Positions 25,979-34,450 of a DNA stretch of 64,000 bases are shown piece after piece. Every line of letters starts with the position of its first letter. Position 1 is the first letter of the stretch. Both the position numbers and the translations under genes were made by a program. Source of the stretch: Chitinispirillales bacterium ANBcel5 (GTDB lineage Bacteria > Fibrobacterota > Chitinivibrionia > Chitinivibrionales > Chitinispirillaceae). The notes under the pieces are model-generated. The model was given only the letters and a program-made list of their open reading frames with translations. It made no database searches and was not told where the DNA came from. The DNA lies in assembly GCA_029688955.1 (NCBI GenBank), contig JARUKZ010000017.1:34406-98405 (forward strand), in the 5' to 3' direction.

Positions 25979-27138
25979 ATGGTGTATTTTTATCTTATGA
26001 TTACACGAGAAAGCATAAAAAAAGAGATCACTGATGCTCTGAAGCGCAGCAGAATTGTTGCTTTAGTAGGTCCAAGGCAGTGTGGCAAAACTACCTTAGC
26101 CCGAGAGTTTGTTTCGGTAGATTCGCTGGAATATTTCGATCTTGAGGATCCGTTGAGTCTTGCACGGCTTGACGAACCAATGACGGGTTTGAAGGATTTA
26201 AAAGGCATTGTAGTGATAGATGAAATTCAGAGGAAACCGGATCTTTTTGAGGTATTAAGGGTTCTTTGTGATCGTAATCCTTTACCCGCCAAGTTTTTGA
26301 TACTTGGAAGTGCTTCACCGGATTTGATCAACAGATCATCGGAAACGTTAACCGGTCGTATTGAGATCATCGAAATGCAGGGCTTTTCGATTTCTGAAGC
26401 AGGCATTGACAAGCATATGCATCATTGGCTCCGGGGGGCTTTCCGCTCTCTTTTTTGTCTGATACCAACAGTAACAGCGATATATGGAGGCGAAATTATA
26501 TCAAAACTGTTTCTGAAAGAGATATCAGGCTTATGGGCTTTAGTATTCCGTCAACTGCAATGTTACGGTTCTGGGCAATGCTTGCTCATTTCCATGGTCA
26601 GATATGGAATGCAGCAGAGCCTGCGAGAAGCTTAGGATTTGGAGAGAGTACCGTAAGGAGATATCTGGATATTTTATCAGATATTTTTATGGTACGACAG
26701 CTTAAGCCCTATTATGCAAACATCAAGAAACGCCAGGTGAAATCGCCCAAAATTTATTTCAGAGACTCGGGGTTGCTGCATCATCTGCTTGGTATAAGGA
26801 CCGAAAAAGAGCTATTATGCCATCCCAGATGCGGGGCATCCTGGGAAGGGTACGTTCTTGAGGAAGTAATAAATTTGTATAAACCTGAGGAGTCTTACTT
26901 TTGGGCAACACACAACAATGCCGAAATTGATTTGATATTGGAAAAGGAGGGTAAACTTACAGGGGTGGAGTGTAAACGAGCCGATGCGCCAAAAATTACT
27001 CCGTCAATTCGTATCGCGCTGGATAACTTAGGGCTGGAAGAGGTCTTTGTCATCTATCCTGGGCCTATATCATATTCTTTATCGGAAAATGTTAAGGTTA
27101 TTCCATTTAATGAGATAAAGAGTATGCCAAGTCTTTGA
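25979..27138 (+). pseudogene. Frameshifted AAA-family ATPase with DUF4143 (AAA_14/DUF4143 type)
   Basis: Two overlapping frames together encode one familiar protein. The first has the P-loop VGPRQCGKTT, the Walker B-like GIVVIDEIQRKPDLFE and LILGSASPDL. The second continues with RDIRLMGFSIP, RFWAMLAHFHGQIWNA, TVRRYLDILSDIFMVRQL, KSPKIYFRDSGLLHHLLGI and the nuclease-like tail NNAEIDLILEKEG...GVECKRADAP. The frame breaks in a six-G run at 26433-26438; a seventh G would restore WLRGGFP. This could be true decay, a sequencing error or phase variation. The start at ATG 25979 follows GGAGGA at 25968. Proteins of this family are common, mobile and of unknown function. Confidence 0.85.
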
Positions 27139-27181
27139 TATACCGGTCGGTTTTTGATAACAAAAAAGCACAATATGTATT

Positions 27182-27375
27182 ATGCCAAAGCCTGAATACT
27201 CTGGTGAAATTGCTGTTTTCTCAATAGAGACTGGGGATATTTTGGAGGCTCTATCCCAACTAAAAAAGCAAGACTTGTTCAGGCGTGGATTGAGATTCAC
27301 CATGAAGACCTGATGGCTGATTGGAATATCGCCATAGAAGGTGGTGAGATATTTAAAATTGAGCCTTTGAGATAG
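27182..27375 (+). pseudogene. DUF4160 protein remnant
   Basis: The text AVFSIETGDIL in one frame continues in another as GGSIPTKKARLVQAWIEI and DLMADWNIAIEGGE...FKIEPLR before the stop at 27373. This is the C-terminal two thirds of a DUF4160 protein. A one-base loss near 27243 and a missing N-terminal segment (the DHPPHFH-type motif is absent) make it non-functional. DUF4160 genes usually sit just before DUF2442 genes, as here, in units suspected to be toxin-antitoxin-like. Confidence 0.7.
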
Positions 27376-27384
27376 GAGGGGAAA

Positions 27385-27649
27385 ATGCTGAAAGTAATCA
27401 ATGTCAAAGCCCTTAAGAATTACCAATTATATGTGGAACTCTCCAATGGAAAAAAAGGAATTTTTGATGTAACTTCCTACCTTGATAAGGGAGTTTTTTT
27501 CTGAACTAAAAGATGAAAACTACTTCAAACAGGTAAAGCCCCTCTTTATCGGAATATCCTGGCCTAACCAACAGGATTTCAGTGCAGATACCATTGAACA
27601 TGAAATGCATTCAGTTGAAGAGACCGTGGATAATGCAAAAAGAAATTAA
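27385..27649 (+). pseudogene. DUF2442 protein, frameshifted
   Basis: Starts at an ATG with strong AGGAGGGG and reads MLKVINVKALKNYQLYVEL, SNGKKGIFDVTSYLDKGVF, then hits TGA. Dropping one T from the seven-T run at 27494-27500 restores SELKDENYFKQVKPLF and ISWPNQQDFSADTI, the conserved end of DUF2442. It is therefore one base away from an intact ~87-residue protein. It follows the broken DUF4160 gene. Confidence 0.75.
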
Positions 27650-28129
27650 TCTGGGCGCATGCCGCGGACAGTTCGACTTCGCTGTTATGTAAAAAAAACA
27701 ACCACTTTTTTAAAATTTTGCAAAACATACCCATAGGCCTCCTTTTAAGGGCATAACTAAGCCATTACGCGCATCCATATTACTTTTTAATATGTGGGTG
27801 TAACGTGTGTCTGATCCATTCAGAAATTAAATATTCAGCCTGTGGTAAACAGTCACCGTTTTATAATACGGGCTGAATGTATCATTAAACTTTTGAGATG
27901 TGCAGCTGCAATCTCAGAAAAACGGGGTTATATCCCACTCAAACGAAGCCAAACAGTCTACACAGAGAATATCAATCTGAACGGTTATTCTTATGCTGAA
28001 TTTCCTTTTCTATTGACACAAGACCATGCACATATTCACAATTCATTAAGCCATACATATTGTATTCTTTAAAGTAGCTTTTTAGCTATTCTGACTATTG
28101 CTACAGATCCATCGCAGCGCTTTCTTAGG
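27650..28129. other. Region without a recognisable gene
   Basis: About 480 bases. The 76-codon open frame at 27842-28072 has no family resemblance and no ribosome-binding site. The bases just before 28130 may be further decayed sequence of the S74 protein. Confidence 0.4.
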
Positions 28130-28393
28130 TGTCCCCAGATTGGTTTTATCGCACAGGAAGTGGAAAAGGTACTGCCAGAACTAGTGCATACCAATGATGA
28201 AGGCTACAAGTCACTCTCGTATGATAAGCTTACAGCAGTGCTTCTGGAGGCGATTAAGGAGCAGCAGGCAATTATTGAGGAGTTGAAGAGTGTGAACGAA
28301 AAGCAGTCTGCTGAGATTGCGTTACAGAATGAACTGCTCACAAAACAGCAGTCTGAGATAGAAGCGATTCGCGCATTTGTTGGGATGGAGTGA
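28130..28393 (+). pseudogene. Second fragment of a peptidase S74 / tail-type chaperone C-terminus
   Basis: Reads IGFIAQEVEKVLPELV...YKSLSYDKLTAVLLEAIKEQQ, then a Gln/Glu/Lys coiled coil ending RAFVGME. IGFIAQEVEKVLPE and YDKLTAVLLEA are the hallmark of the S74 intramolecular chaperone domain found at the ends of phage tail spikes and bacterial surface adhesins. Only the last ~85 codons remain and there is no start codon. It precedes intron and repeat remnants. Confidence 0.75.
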
Positions 28394-28489
28394 GGTGAGC
28401 TATTATAAGCACCTAAGAGATCTGGGTCTGGTGCCGCTATGATAGTCCACGCGAGCTTGTTGCGTGCACCTTCTGAGAAGTCTATGGGA

Positions 28490-28560
28490 GAGCCGTATAC
28501 GGGAAATCTGTAAGAACTGTTCGATGAGGACGCGGCGGAAAAACCCCGCGATTACTCCAC
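28490..28560 (+). mobile_element. Group II intron 3' relic (domain V/VI-like)
   Basis: GAGCCGTATACGGGAAATCTGTAAGAACTGTTC (28490-28522, read as two arms around GGAAAT) resembles the 34-nt catalytic domain V hairpin, including the AGC triad near its 5' end and the closing GTTC. The following GATGAGGACGCGGCGG...CCCCGCG would be domain VI. The right arm carries mismatches compared with the usual CGTACGGTTC, so it is decayed. No reverse transcriptase gene remains; bases 28394-28489 may be the rest of the intron tail. Confidence 0.6.
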
Positions 28561-28563
28561 TGC

Positions 28564-29042
28564 TTAACCTCCTAAGAATATCAACCACAGAAACCACGGA
28601 ACACACGGAAAAAGAGAAGAACCAGAAATTCAGAGATTAATAAGCCAGTATTTCTCCAAGATTATTTCCTTTCCTCTTTCCGTGTGTTCTGTGCCTTCCT
28701 TGGTTAACCTCCTAAGAATAACAACCACTGAAATCACGGAACACACGGAAAAAGAGAAGAACCAGAAATTCAGAGGTTAGTAAGCCAGTATTTCTCCAAG
28801 ATTATTTCCTTTCCTACTTCCGTGCCTTCCGTGGTTAATCTCCTAAAAATAACAACCACTGAAACCACAGAACACACGAAAAAAAGAGAAGAATCAGAAA
28901 TTCAGAGGTAAGTAGGTCAGTAGTTCTCTAAAATTATTTCCTTTCCTACTTCCGTGCCTTCGGTGGTTAACCACCCTAAGAATAACAACCACTGAAATCA
29001 CGGAACACACGGAAAAAGAGAAGGACCAGAAATTCAGAGGTT
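28564..29042. repeat. Tandem repeat of ~131-140 bp, about 3.6 units
   Basis: Units start at 28564, 28704, 28835 and 28967 (partial). Each begins TTAACCTCC or a variant, carries ACCACTGAAATCACGGAACACACGGAAAAAG and ends with TTCCGTG...CCTTCCGTGGTT. Start and end are partly complementary, so each unit can fold back on itself. No open frame crosses the array. It abuts repeat R1 copy B. Confidence 0.85.
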
Positions 29043-29272
29043 AGTTTTTAATTACATGAGACCAATTACAGATGTTTTCGCAGTTCCTAAGTCTCTCCAT
29101 AAGTACCACGAATCTCTTTAAAAGCTGTACCCCGATCCCCAGTTTGTGTCGTTACTCCTGAAATGTGCATCGTTTCACACTTATTGATCCCCGTTTATAA
29201 GTTTGCTTGAAAATGTGAAAACAGTGATGTAAAATTAGTTAAAATAAAGACTTGCAATACATTTATGAAGTT
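29043..29272. repeat. Repeat R1, copy B
   Basis: Direct repeat of 24768-25001, differing by substitutions and short indels. It lies between the tandem array and the flippase gene. The DNA from 29273 to 29435 contains no gene and leads into the flippase start. Confidence 0.85.
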
Positions 29273-29435
29273 ATGGGTAAAAAGTGCTACATTTGCATGG
29301 TAACAGTACCTGTAGAAGAACGAAATGTCGCAACTTACTTTCAACGTTAAATATCGCACCGAAATTGTCCTTAACTGCAATTGTGGAAAATTATTCCCTG
29401 CAGATCGGTACAAAAATTAAAGGTTAACAGGAAAA

Positions 29436-30959
29436 ATGAGTAACACCCGAATTGCAAAAAATACTCTGGCCCTCTATATTCGGTTACTGCTGGTAATGGG
29501 GGTTACCTTATTTACTTCCAGAATTGTATTGCAAGCACTGGGGGCAAGCGACTATGGTATCTATACTGTGGTTGGTGGTTTTGTGGTTCTTATGATTTTT
29601 ATGAATAATACCCTGGCAGCAGCTTCTTCACGCTTTTTCTCCTTTGAACTGGGCAGGGGTACAGATGGTAACATAGAAAAGGTGTTTCGTTCAACTCTGA
29701 CTATCCATCTGGTATATGCACTTTTGATCGTAATTCTGCTTGAAACGTTTGGGGTATGGTTTGTTAGAAATCATCTTACCATTCCACCGGAGCGTATGTC
29801 TGCTGCACTCTGGGTTTTCCATGTTTCCGTATTTGGGGCATTTATATCGATAGTTCGGGTGCCTCTTTCTTCTCTGATAATAGCAACAGAGAAAATGAAA
29901 GCATTTGCGTATTTAGGTATAATCGATGTTGTGATAAAACTTATCGTTGCCATAGTACTAATCTATACAAAGCACGACAAGCTAATAGTGTATGCAGTTT
30001 TGATAAAACTATCACAGATAGTTGTTTTCTTTATTTATCATAATTATTGTAAACGCAATATTACCGGGTATCATTTGTTACCGTTACTCGATAAGGGAAT
30101 TCAAATAAAAATTATCAGTTATACCGCATGGAGTTTCATTGGAAGCAGTGCAAGTATCTTAAAAACTCAGGGTGTTAATATCTTACTGAATATATTTTTT
30201 GGTCCATCTGTTAATGCTGCTCGCGGTATAGCCTATCAGGTAGGGGCTATGTTAAATAATTTTACCCAAAAGTTTACCGTTGCCATGAATCCTCAAATCG
30301 TTAAAAAATATGCAGTTGGTGATATCATTGGAATGAACAGTATTGTAGGGAGGGGGGCAAAATTTTCCTTTTTTCTGGTTCTTTTAATGAGTTTACCATT
30401 ACTTTTCCATACAGAACTTTTACTTAATTTGTGGTTAGTTGAAGTTCCACGTTATACAGTCATTTTTACGAAATTGCTTATAATAAATTCGCTTATCGAT
30501 TCTTTTGCTTATGTTATGACTGCATCTGTACAGGCTACAGGAGATGTTAGGAAATATCAGTTAGTGGTTGGAGGGATGCAGTTATTAAACTTGCCAATCT
30601 CATATTTGCTTTTAAACAGAGGATATCCTCCCGTAACCGTTTTTTATGTTTCAATACTGTTAGCAATAGGTGCAATTTTTTTGAGAGTGACTGTTATAAA
30701 AAGTAAAATTCCTGAATTTTCAGTAAAGAAATTTGTTTTGTCGGTTTTAAGTGTTTGTGCCGTTGTTGTTGTATTGTCCTCCATTCCTCCTTATTTGGTA
30801 TACACTACGGTAGATAAAACCTGGCAGAGTTTCATAATGATTTCCATTGTATGTTGTTTTTCGACGATGCTAAGCATTTGGTTTGTTGGATTGAATGATA
30901 CAGAAAGGCTTTGGCTTTTATCTGGAGTTCGATCGTTTATCAAAAAAACACAGTCCTAA
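29436..30959 (+). CDS. Polysaccharide flippase (Wzx/PST family)
   Basis: 507-residue transporter with about 14 hydrophobic helices. The N-terminus RIAKNTLALYIRLLLVMGVTL and the loop ASDYGIYTVVGGFVVL are typical of the lipopolysaccharide-biosynthesis flippase group within the MOP superfamily. AGGA lies upstream of the ATG. It is the second flippase in the window, which suggests that a second repeat unit is made by the 29.4-35.4 kb genes. No polymerase gene accompanies it here. Confidence 0.87.
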   Translation: MSNTRIAKNTLALYIRLLLVMGVTLFTSRIVLQALGASDYGIYTVVGGFVVLMIFMNNTLAAASSRFFSFELGRGTDGNIEKVFRSTLTIHLVYALLIVILLETFGVWFVRNHLTIPPERMSAALWVFHVSVFGAFISIVRVPLSSLIIATEKMKAFAYLGIIDVVIKLIVAIVLIYTKHDKLIVYAVLIKLSQIVVFFIYHNYCKRNITGYHLLPLLDKGIQIKIISYTAWSFIGSSASILKTQGVNILLNIFFGPSVNAARGIAYQVGAMLNNFTQKFTVAMNPQIVKKYAVGDIIGMNSIVGRGAKFSFFLVLLMSLPLLFHTELLLNLWLVEVPRYTVIFTKLLIINSLIDSFAYVMTASVQATGDVRKYQLVVGGMQLLNLPISYLLLNRGYPPVTVFYVSILLAIGAIFLRVTVIKSKIPEFSVKKFVLSVLSVCAVVVVLSSIPPYLVYTTVDKTWQSFIMISIVCCFSTMLSIWFVGLNDTERLWLLSGVRSFIKKTQS

Positions 30960-31020
30960 GAATGAAACAACAATAAAAAGATAGCGGGAAAATCAGCACT
31001 AATAATTGGATAAAAATGAA

Positions 31021-32127
31021 ATGAAAAGATTTATAGAATGTATAATACCAGTAACTACCTGTAATTTAAAATGTAGTTACTGTTATGTAGAACAACAGAA
31101 CAGATTTTCTCAAAAAAAACAACTACAATTTAAATACTCACCGCAACATATTGGTGAAGCATTAAGTGTTAAACGTTTAGGGGGGGTATCTTTTGTAAGT
31201 TTAACAGGTTCAGGGGAAACGCTTATACCAAAGGAAGTACCACAAATAGTTTTAAATATATTAAAACAAGGACATTTTGTTAACCTTACCACCAATGGTA
31301 CGTTGATTTCTCGTTTTGAAGAGATAATAACTTTAAAGAATGAGTATTTGGAAAGGCTTCACTTTTCTTTTTCTCTGCACTATTGCGAGCTGAAGAGAAC
31401 CAATAAACTTGAAACTTTCTTTAAAAACATCAATATGGTTAAAAATGCAGGTTGTTCATATCTAGTACAAGTTAATATGAGTGATGAGTATTTACCTGTG
31501 TGGGATGAGATCAAGGAAAAGGTGATTGCCAACACCGGCGCGTTACCTCAGGTGGCTTTGACCAGGGATGAATCGGGTCTTCCCAACAATTATAAAATAC
31601 TGACCCAAAAACCCGAAGAGGAGTATGTATCTAAGTCAAGAGAAGCAGATTCCCCATTGTTTGAATTCACTCTAAAAAATTTCATGAAGAAAAGAAAAGA
31701 GTTTTGCTATGCAGGTGAATGGAGCGCAAAGCTGAACATAGCAACAGGTAAGCTCTCTGGTTGCTATGGATTTGGTATAGTACAGAACATATTTGATGAC
31801 CTGAGTAAGCCAATTAAATTTGAAGCGATTGGTTGTAATTGTCCCTTTTTGTACTGTTTTAATTCCAGCCATTTTATGTCATTGGGAGTGATTCCTTCCC
31901 TTTGGTCTCAATCTTATGGTCAGTTAAGAAACAGAGTTGAAGCTAAATGGCATACTCCAAAAATGGAGGAGTTTTTAAATCAAAGGCTATTCGATGACAA
32001 TCAACAATATACCTGGTTTAGAAAACAGTATTGTACTATGAAATACAGACTTCTTTGGTTGATCTTAAAAGTCAGGTCTGAGTGTAAAAGGTGGTTTAAA
32101 TTAATTGTAAGATTAAAGAGGAAATAA
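31021..32127 (+). CDS. Radical SAM protein with SPASM-like Cys-rich C-terminus
   Basis: 368-residue radical SAM enzyme. The C-x3-C-x2-C cluster motif is CNLKCSYC (about residues 14-21 from the ATG at 31021), followed by SLTGSGETLIP as the GGE-like S-adenosylmethionine site. The C-terminal part has further Cys residues (EFCYAGEW, GKLSGCYGF, IGCNCPFLYC) spaced like a SPASM or auxiliary-cluster domain. The frame is open to a TTG at 31006. Its stop overlaps the next start (TAATG), coupling it to a pyruvyl transferase. Members near glycan genes are poorly characterised; a radical modification of a sugar or lipid carrier, or of a peptide, is possible. Confidence 0.8.
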   Translation: MKRFIECIIPVTTCNLKCSYCYVEQQNRFSQKKQLQFKYSPQHIGEALSVKRLGGVSFVSLTGSGETLIPKEVPQIVLNILKQGHFVNLTTNGTLISRFEEIITLKNEYLERLHFSFSLHYCELKRTNKLETFFKNINMVKNAGCSYLVQVNMSDEYLPVWDEIKEKVIANTGALPQVALTRDESGLPNNYKILTQKPEEEYVSKSREADSPLFEFTLKNFMKKRKEFCYAGEWSAKLNIATGKLSGCYGFGIVQNIFDDLSKPIKFEAIGCNCPFLYCFNSSHFMSLGVIPSLWSQSYGQLRNRVEAKWHTPKMEEFLNQRLFDDNQQYTWFRKQYCTMKYRLLWLILKVRSECKRWFKLIVRLKRK

Positions 32128-33128
32128 TGGGTACTGAAGAAATAATTGGACTTAAACAACAGATTACCGAAAAAATAAGTAGTTTAATAAACAGCGACTA
32201 CATATTTCTCGATCTCCCTTACTATACCAACATCGGAGATGTTTTGATTTGGAAGGGAACGGAAGATATGTTAAAGACCTTACCGTATAAATGTATCTAC
32301 AAATCTTCTATTGAAAATTATGTTAAACCACAAATATCCAGTGACGTAATCATACTCTTGCAAGGGGGGGGGAACTTTGGGGATATATGGCGTCGTCACA
32401 CAAAATTTAGCCTCAAAATCATTCAAGACTATCCTGAAAACAGAATAATAATTTTACCGCAAACTGTTTATTACAAATCCTCTCAAACCATGCACAGTGA
32501 TGCTCACCTGATGAGCATGCATAAGAATTTAACATTATGTGCCAGAGATACTACTACGTTTAAGCTTCTGAACAGATATTTTTCTAAGAATCACCTTGTA
32601 TTAATGCCGGATATGGCATTTTGTATCTCCAGGGATTTTATAAATAAATATAAGAACGCAGCTCACAAAGAATCATTGTTTATAAATAGAAAAGATCAGG
32701 AGCAGTTAAGCCCAGACCAAAACAACTATACTTTTGATCATAATGGAGTGGAAGAACGCGAATGGCCCAGTATGGAAAAACCTATGTTCCATACAAAGAT
32801 GTTGTTTTGGTGTAAAAAAATTACTTCAGCTCTTACAAGAAGAAATGTATTCCCCAAAACTATGAATAAACTGACTGATTTTTATGCTCAAAAAATTTTT
32901 ATGCCCAAAATTCTTAAGCTTGGCATTCAATTTATCAGTGAGTACCAATATGTATACTCGACCCGATTGCATGGAGCTATATTAGCAGTTTTGTTGAATA
33001 AACCCGTGACCTTTTTTGATAATTCATATGGAAAAAACAGCACCTTTTATACTACATGGTTAAAAAACTATAAACATATAAAGTTTATCAAAAAAGATGA
33101 GATGTTACTTAAAGGAAGAAAAGAATGA
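32127..33128 (+). CDS. Polysaccharide pyruvyl transferase family protein
   Basis: 333-residue member of the PF04230 family, closer to CsaB/EpsO-type sequences than the first copy at 15957. Motifs: YYTNIGDVLIWKG near the start, ILLQGGGNFGDIW (about residue 79), IILPQTVYY (about 112), CARDTTTF, and the C-terminal STRLHGAILAVLLNKPV (about 279). It is coupled to the radical SAM gene before it and overlaps the GT2 gene after it by four bases, so the three are probably one translation unit. Confidence 0.87.
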   Translation: MGTEEIIGLKQQITEKISSLINSDYIFLDLPYYTNIGDVLIWKGTEDMLKTLPYKCIYKSSIENYVKPQISSDVIILLQGGGNFGDIWRRHTKFSLKIIQDYPENRIIILPQTVYYKSSQTMHSDAHLMSMHKNLTLCARDTTTFKLLNRYFSKNHLVLMPDMAFCISRDFINKYKNAAHKESLFINRKDQEQLSPDQNNYTFDHNGVEEREWPSMEKPMFHTKMLFWCKKITSALTRRNVFPKTMNKLTDFYAQKIFMPKILKLGIQFISEYQYVYSTRLHGAILAVLLNKPVTFFDNSYGKNSTFYTTWLKNYKHIKFIKKDEMLLKGRKE

Positions 33129-34111
33129 AGGTTTCTGTAGTAGTGCCAGTGTATAACGTAGAAAAATATATAGAGCGTTGTTTTGTTTCTGTAGCCAATC
33201 AGAGCTATAAGAATATCGAATGCATTTTCGTGGATGACTGTTCTCCTGATAGCTGTAATACTTTATTACAAAATATGATCACTTCATATAATGGGCCAAT
33301 TTCCTTTAAAATATTTAAACATGAAAAAAATTTAGGTTTATCAGCTGCCAGAAACTCAGGTACTAAAGTAGCTTTAGGGGAATATGTCTATTACTTAGAT
33401 AGTGATGATGAAATTACACCCAATAGCTTAGAGCTACTGGTTAGTTTGGCAAAAAACTATCCTGGTGTAGAAATGGTACAGGGTAATACACGAACTGTAA
33501 CTCCAACCGGCTACGGGGATAGGTGGAGAGACGTAAAGCATCTGAAATTCCCGGAATATTCAGATGATAAATTATGGATAAAGGAGAGATTCTTAGAAAT
33601 TCCAAGAATACCTGTCAATGCCTGGAATAAATTAATAAAACGATCCTTTTTGCAGGAAAATGACCTCTATTTTAGAGAGGGTATCATTTATGAAGACGAG
33701 CATTGGATGTTTTATGTAGCAAAAAAAATCAGCTCAATAGCTGTATGTAAGGAATATACCTATTACCACTATGTGGTACCTGGATCTATCATACAGTCAA
33801 ATAAGCTGAATTCAGTACTTTCTTCGTGGGACAAAATACTAACTGAACTATCTGAAAACATTGATGATGTATTGCCCCACTTGCAGAGGAAATACATATA
33901 CTTGTCTATAAACAGATGCATCAGGCAAATCAGCTCAAAAAATAATACACAAAAGTATATAAAACAGTACCGAAAAATAATAGTTTCACACCTGAAATCA
34001 TCATTGAAACGATTGTCTGTGTGTGAAACATTTCTATTACTTCTTCTGTTTTTGCCAAACACCAGATCTATCAGAGGGCTGTCAAAAAGGTTGCTGTTAA
34101 ATGTGCTTTGA
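33125..34111 (+). CDS. Glycosyltransferase family 2
   Basis: 328-residue inverting GT-A enzyme. Family marks are VSVVVPVYNVEKYI at the N-terminus, FVDDCSPDSC, LGLSAARNSG, the DXD-type YYLDSDDEI (about residues 93-101) and the acceptor/base region YEDEHWMFYVA (about 196). The C-terminal ~100 residues are basic and end in a hydrophobic stretch that may associate with the membrane. Substrate unknown. Confidence 0.9.
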   Translation: MKVSVVVPVYNVEKYIERCFVSVANQSYKNIECIFVDDCSPDSCNTLLQNMITSYNGPISFKIFKHEKNLGLSAARNSGTKVALGEYVYYLDSDDEITPNSLELLVSLAKNYPGVEMVQGNTRTVTPTGYGDRWRDVKHLKFPEYSDDKLWIKERFLEIPRIPVNAWNKLIKRSFLQENDLYFREGIIYEDEHWMFYVAKKISSIAVCKEYTYYHYVVPGSIIQSNKLNSVLSSWDKILTELSENIDDVLPHLQRKYIYLSINRCIRQISSKNNTQKYIKQYRKIIVSHLKSSLKRLSVCETFLLLLLFLPNTRSIRGLSKRLLLNVL

Positions 34112-34276
34112 GGTACAAATTAACCTGCACAGCTATTGGAATAAATTAAATGTTGAGAGTACTTGGCAGTATGTTATTATGTGTCATAAACTTATTGGAG
34201 TATCGTGTCTATCTGCAAATGAATCGTATGGTACTGTTTGGTCACCCAGTAGGTAGGCCCGGTAAAGGCAATTCCT

Positions 34277-34334
34277 CGCTAAGCACAGTACAAAACCCCC
34301 TGTAGTTAGATTTTTTGCTTAGCGCACTTTTTTT
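34277..34334 (+). terminator. Possible terminator in the gap between two GT2 genes
   Basis: Perfect 8-bp inverted repeat CGCTAAGC (34277-34284) / GCTTAGCG (34317-34324) with a long loop, followed by CAC and a seven-T run (34328-34334). The rest of 34112-34450 has no gene. The long loop lowers confidence. Confidence 0.45.
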
Positions 34335-34450
34335 AAAACGCACTCTATAAAATAGTCATAATTGTGATAACACATTGAAAGAAAAGAAATATAGAGATAT
34401 AATTAAGCAGAAAAAAACTAAATTCGGTAAATAATCAGGAGTTTTACTAC

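Noticed and set aside
27842..28072. 76-codon open frame in the accessory zone
   Set aside because: No ribosome-binding site, no family resemblance, surrounded by pseudogenes.
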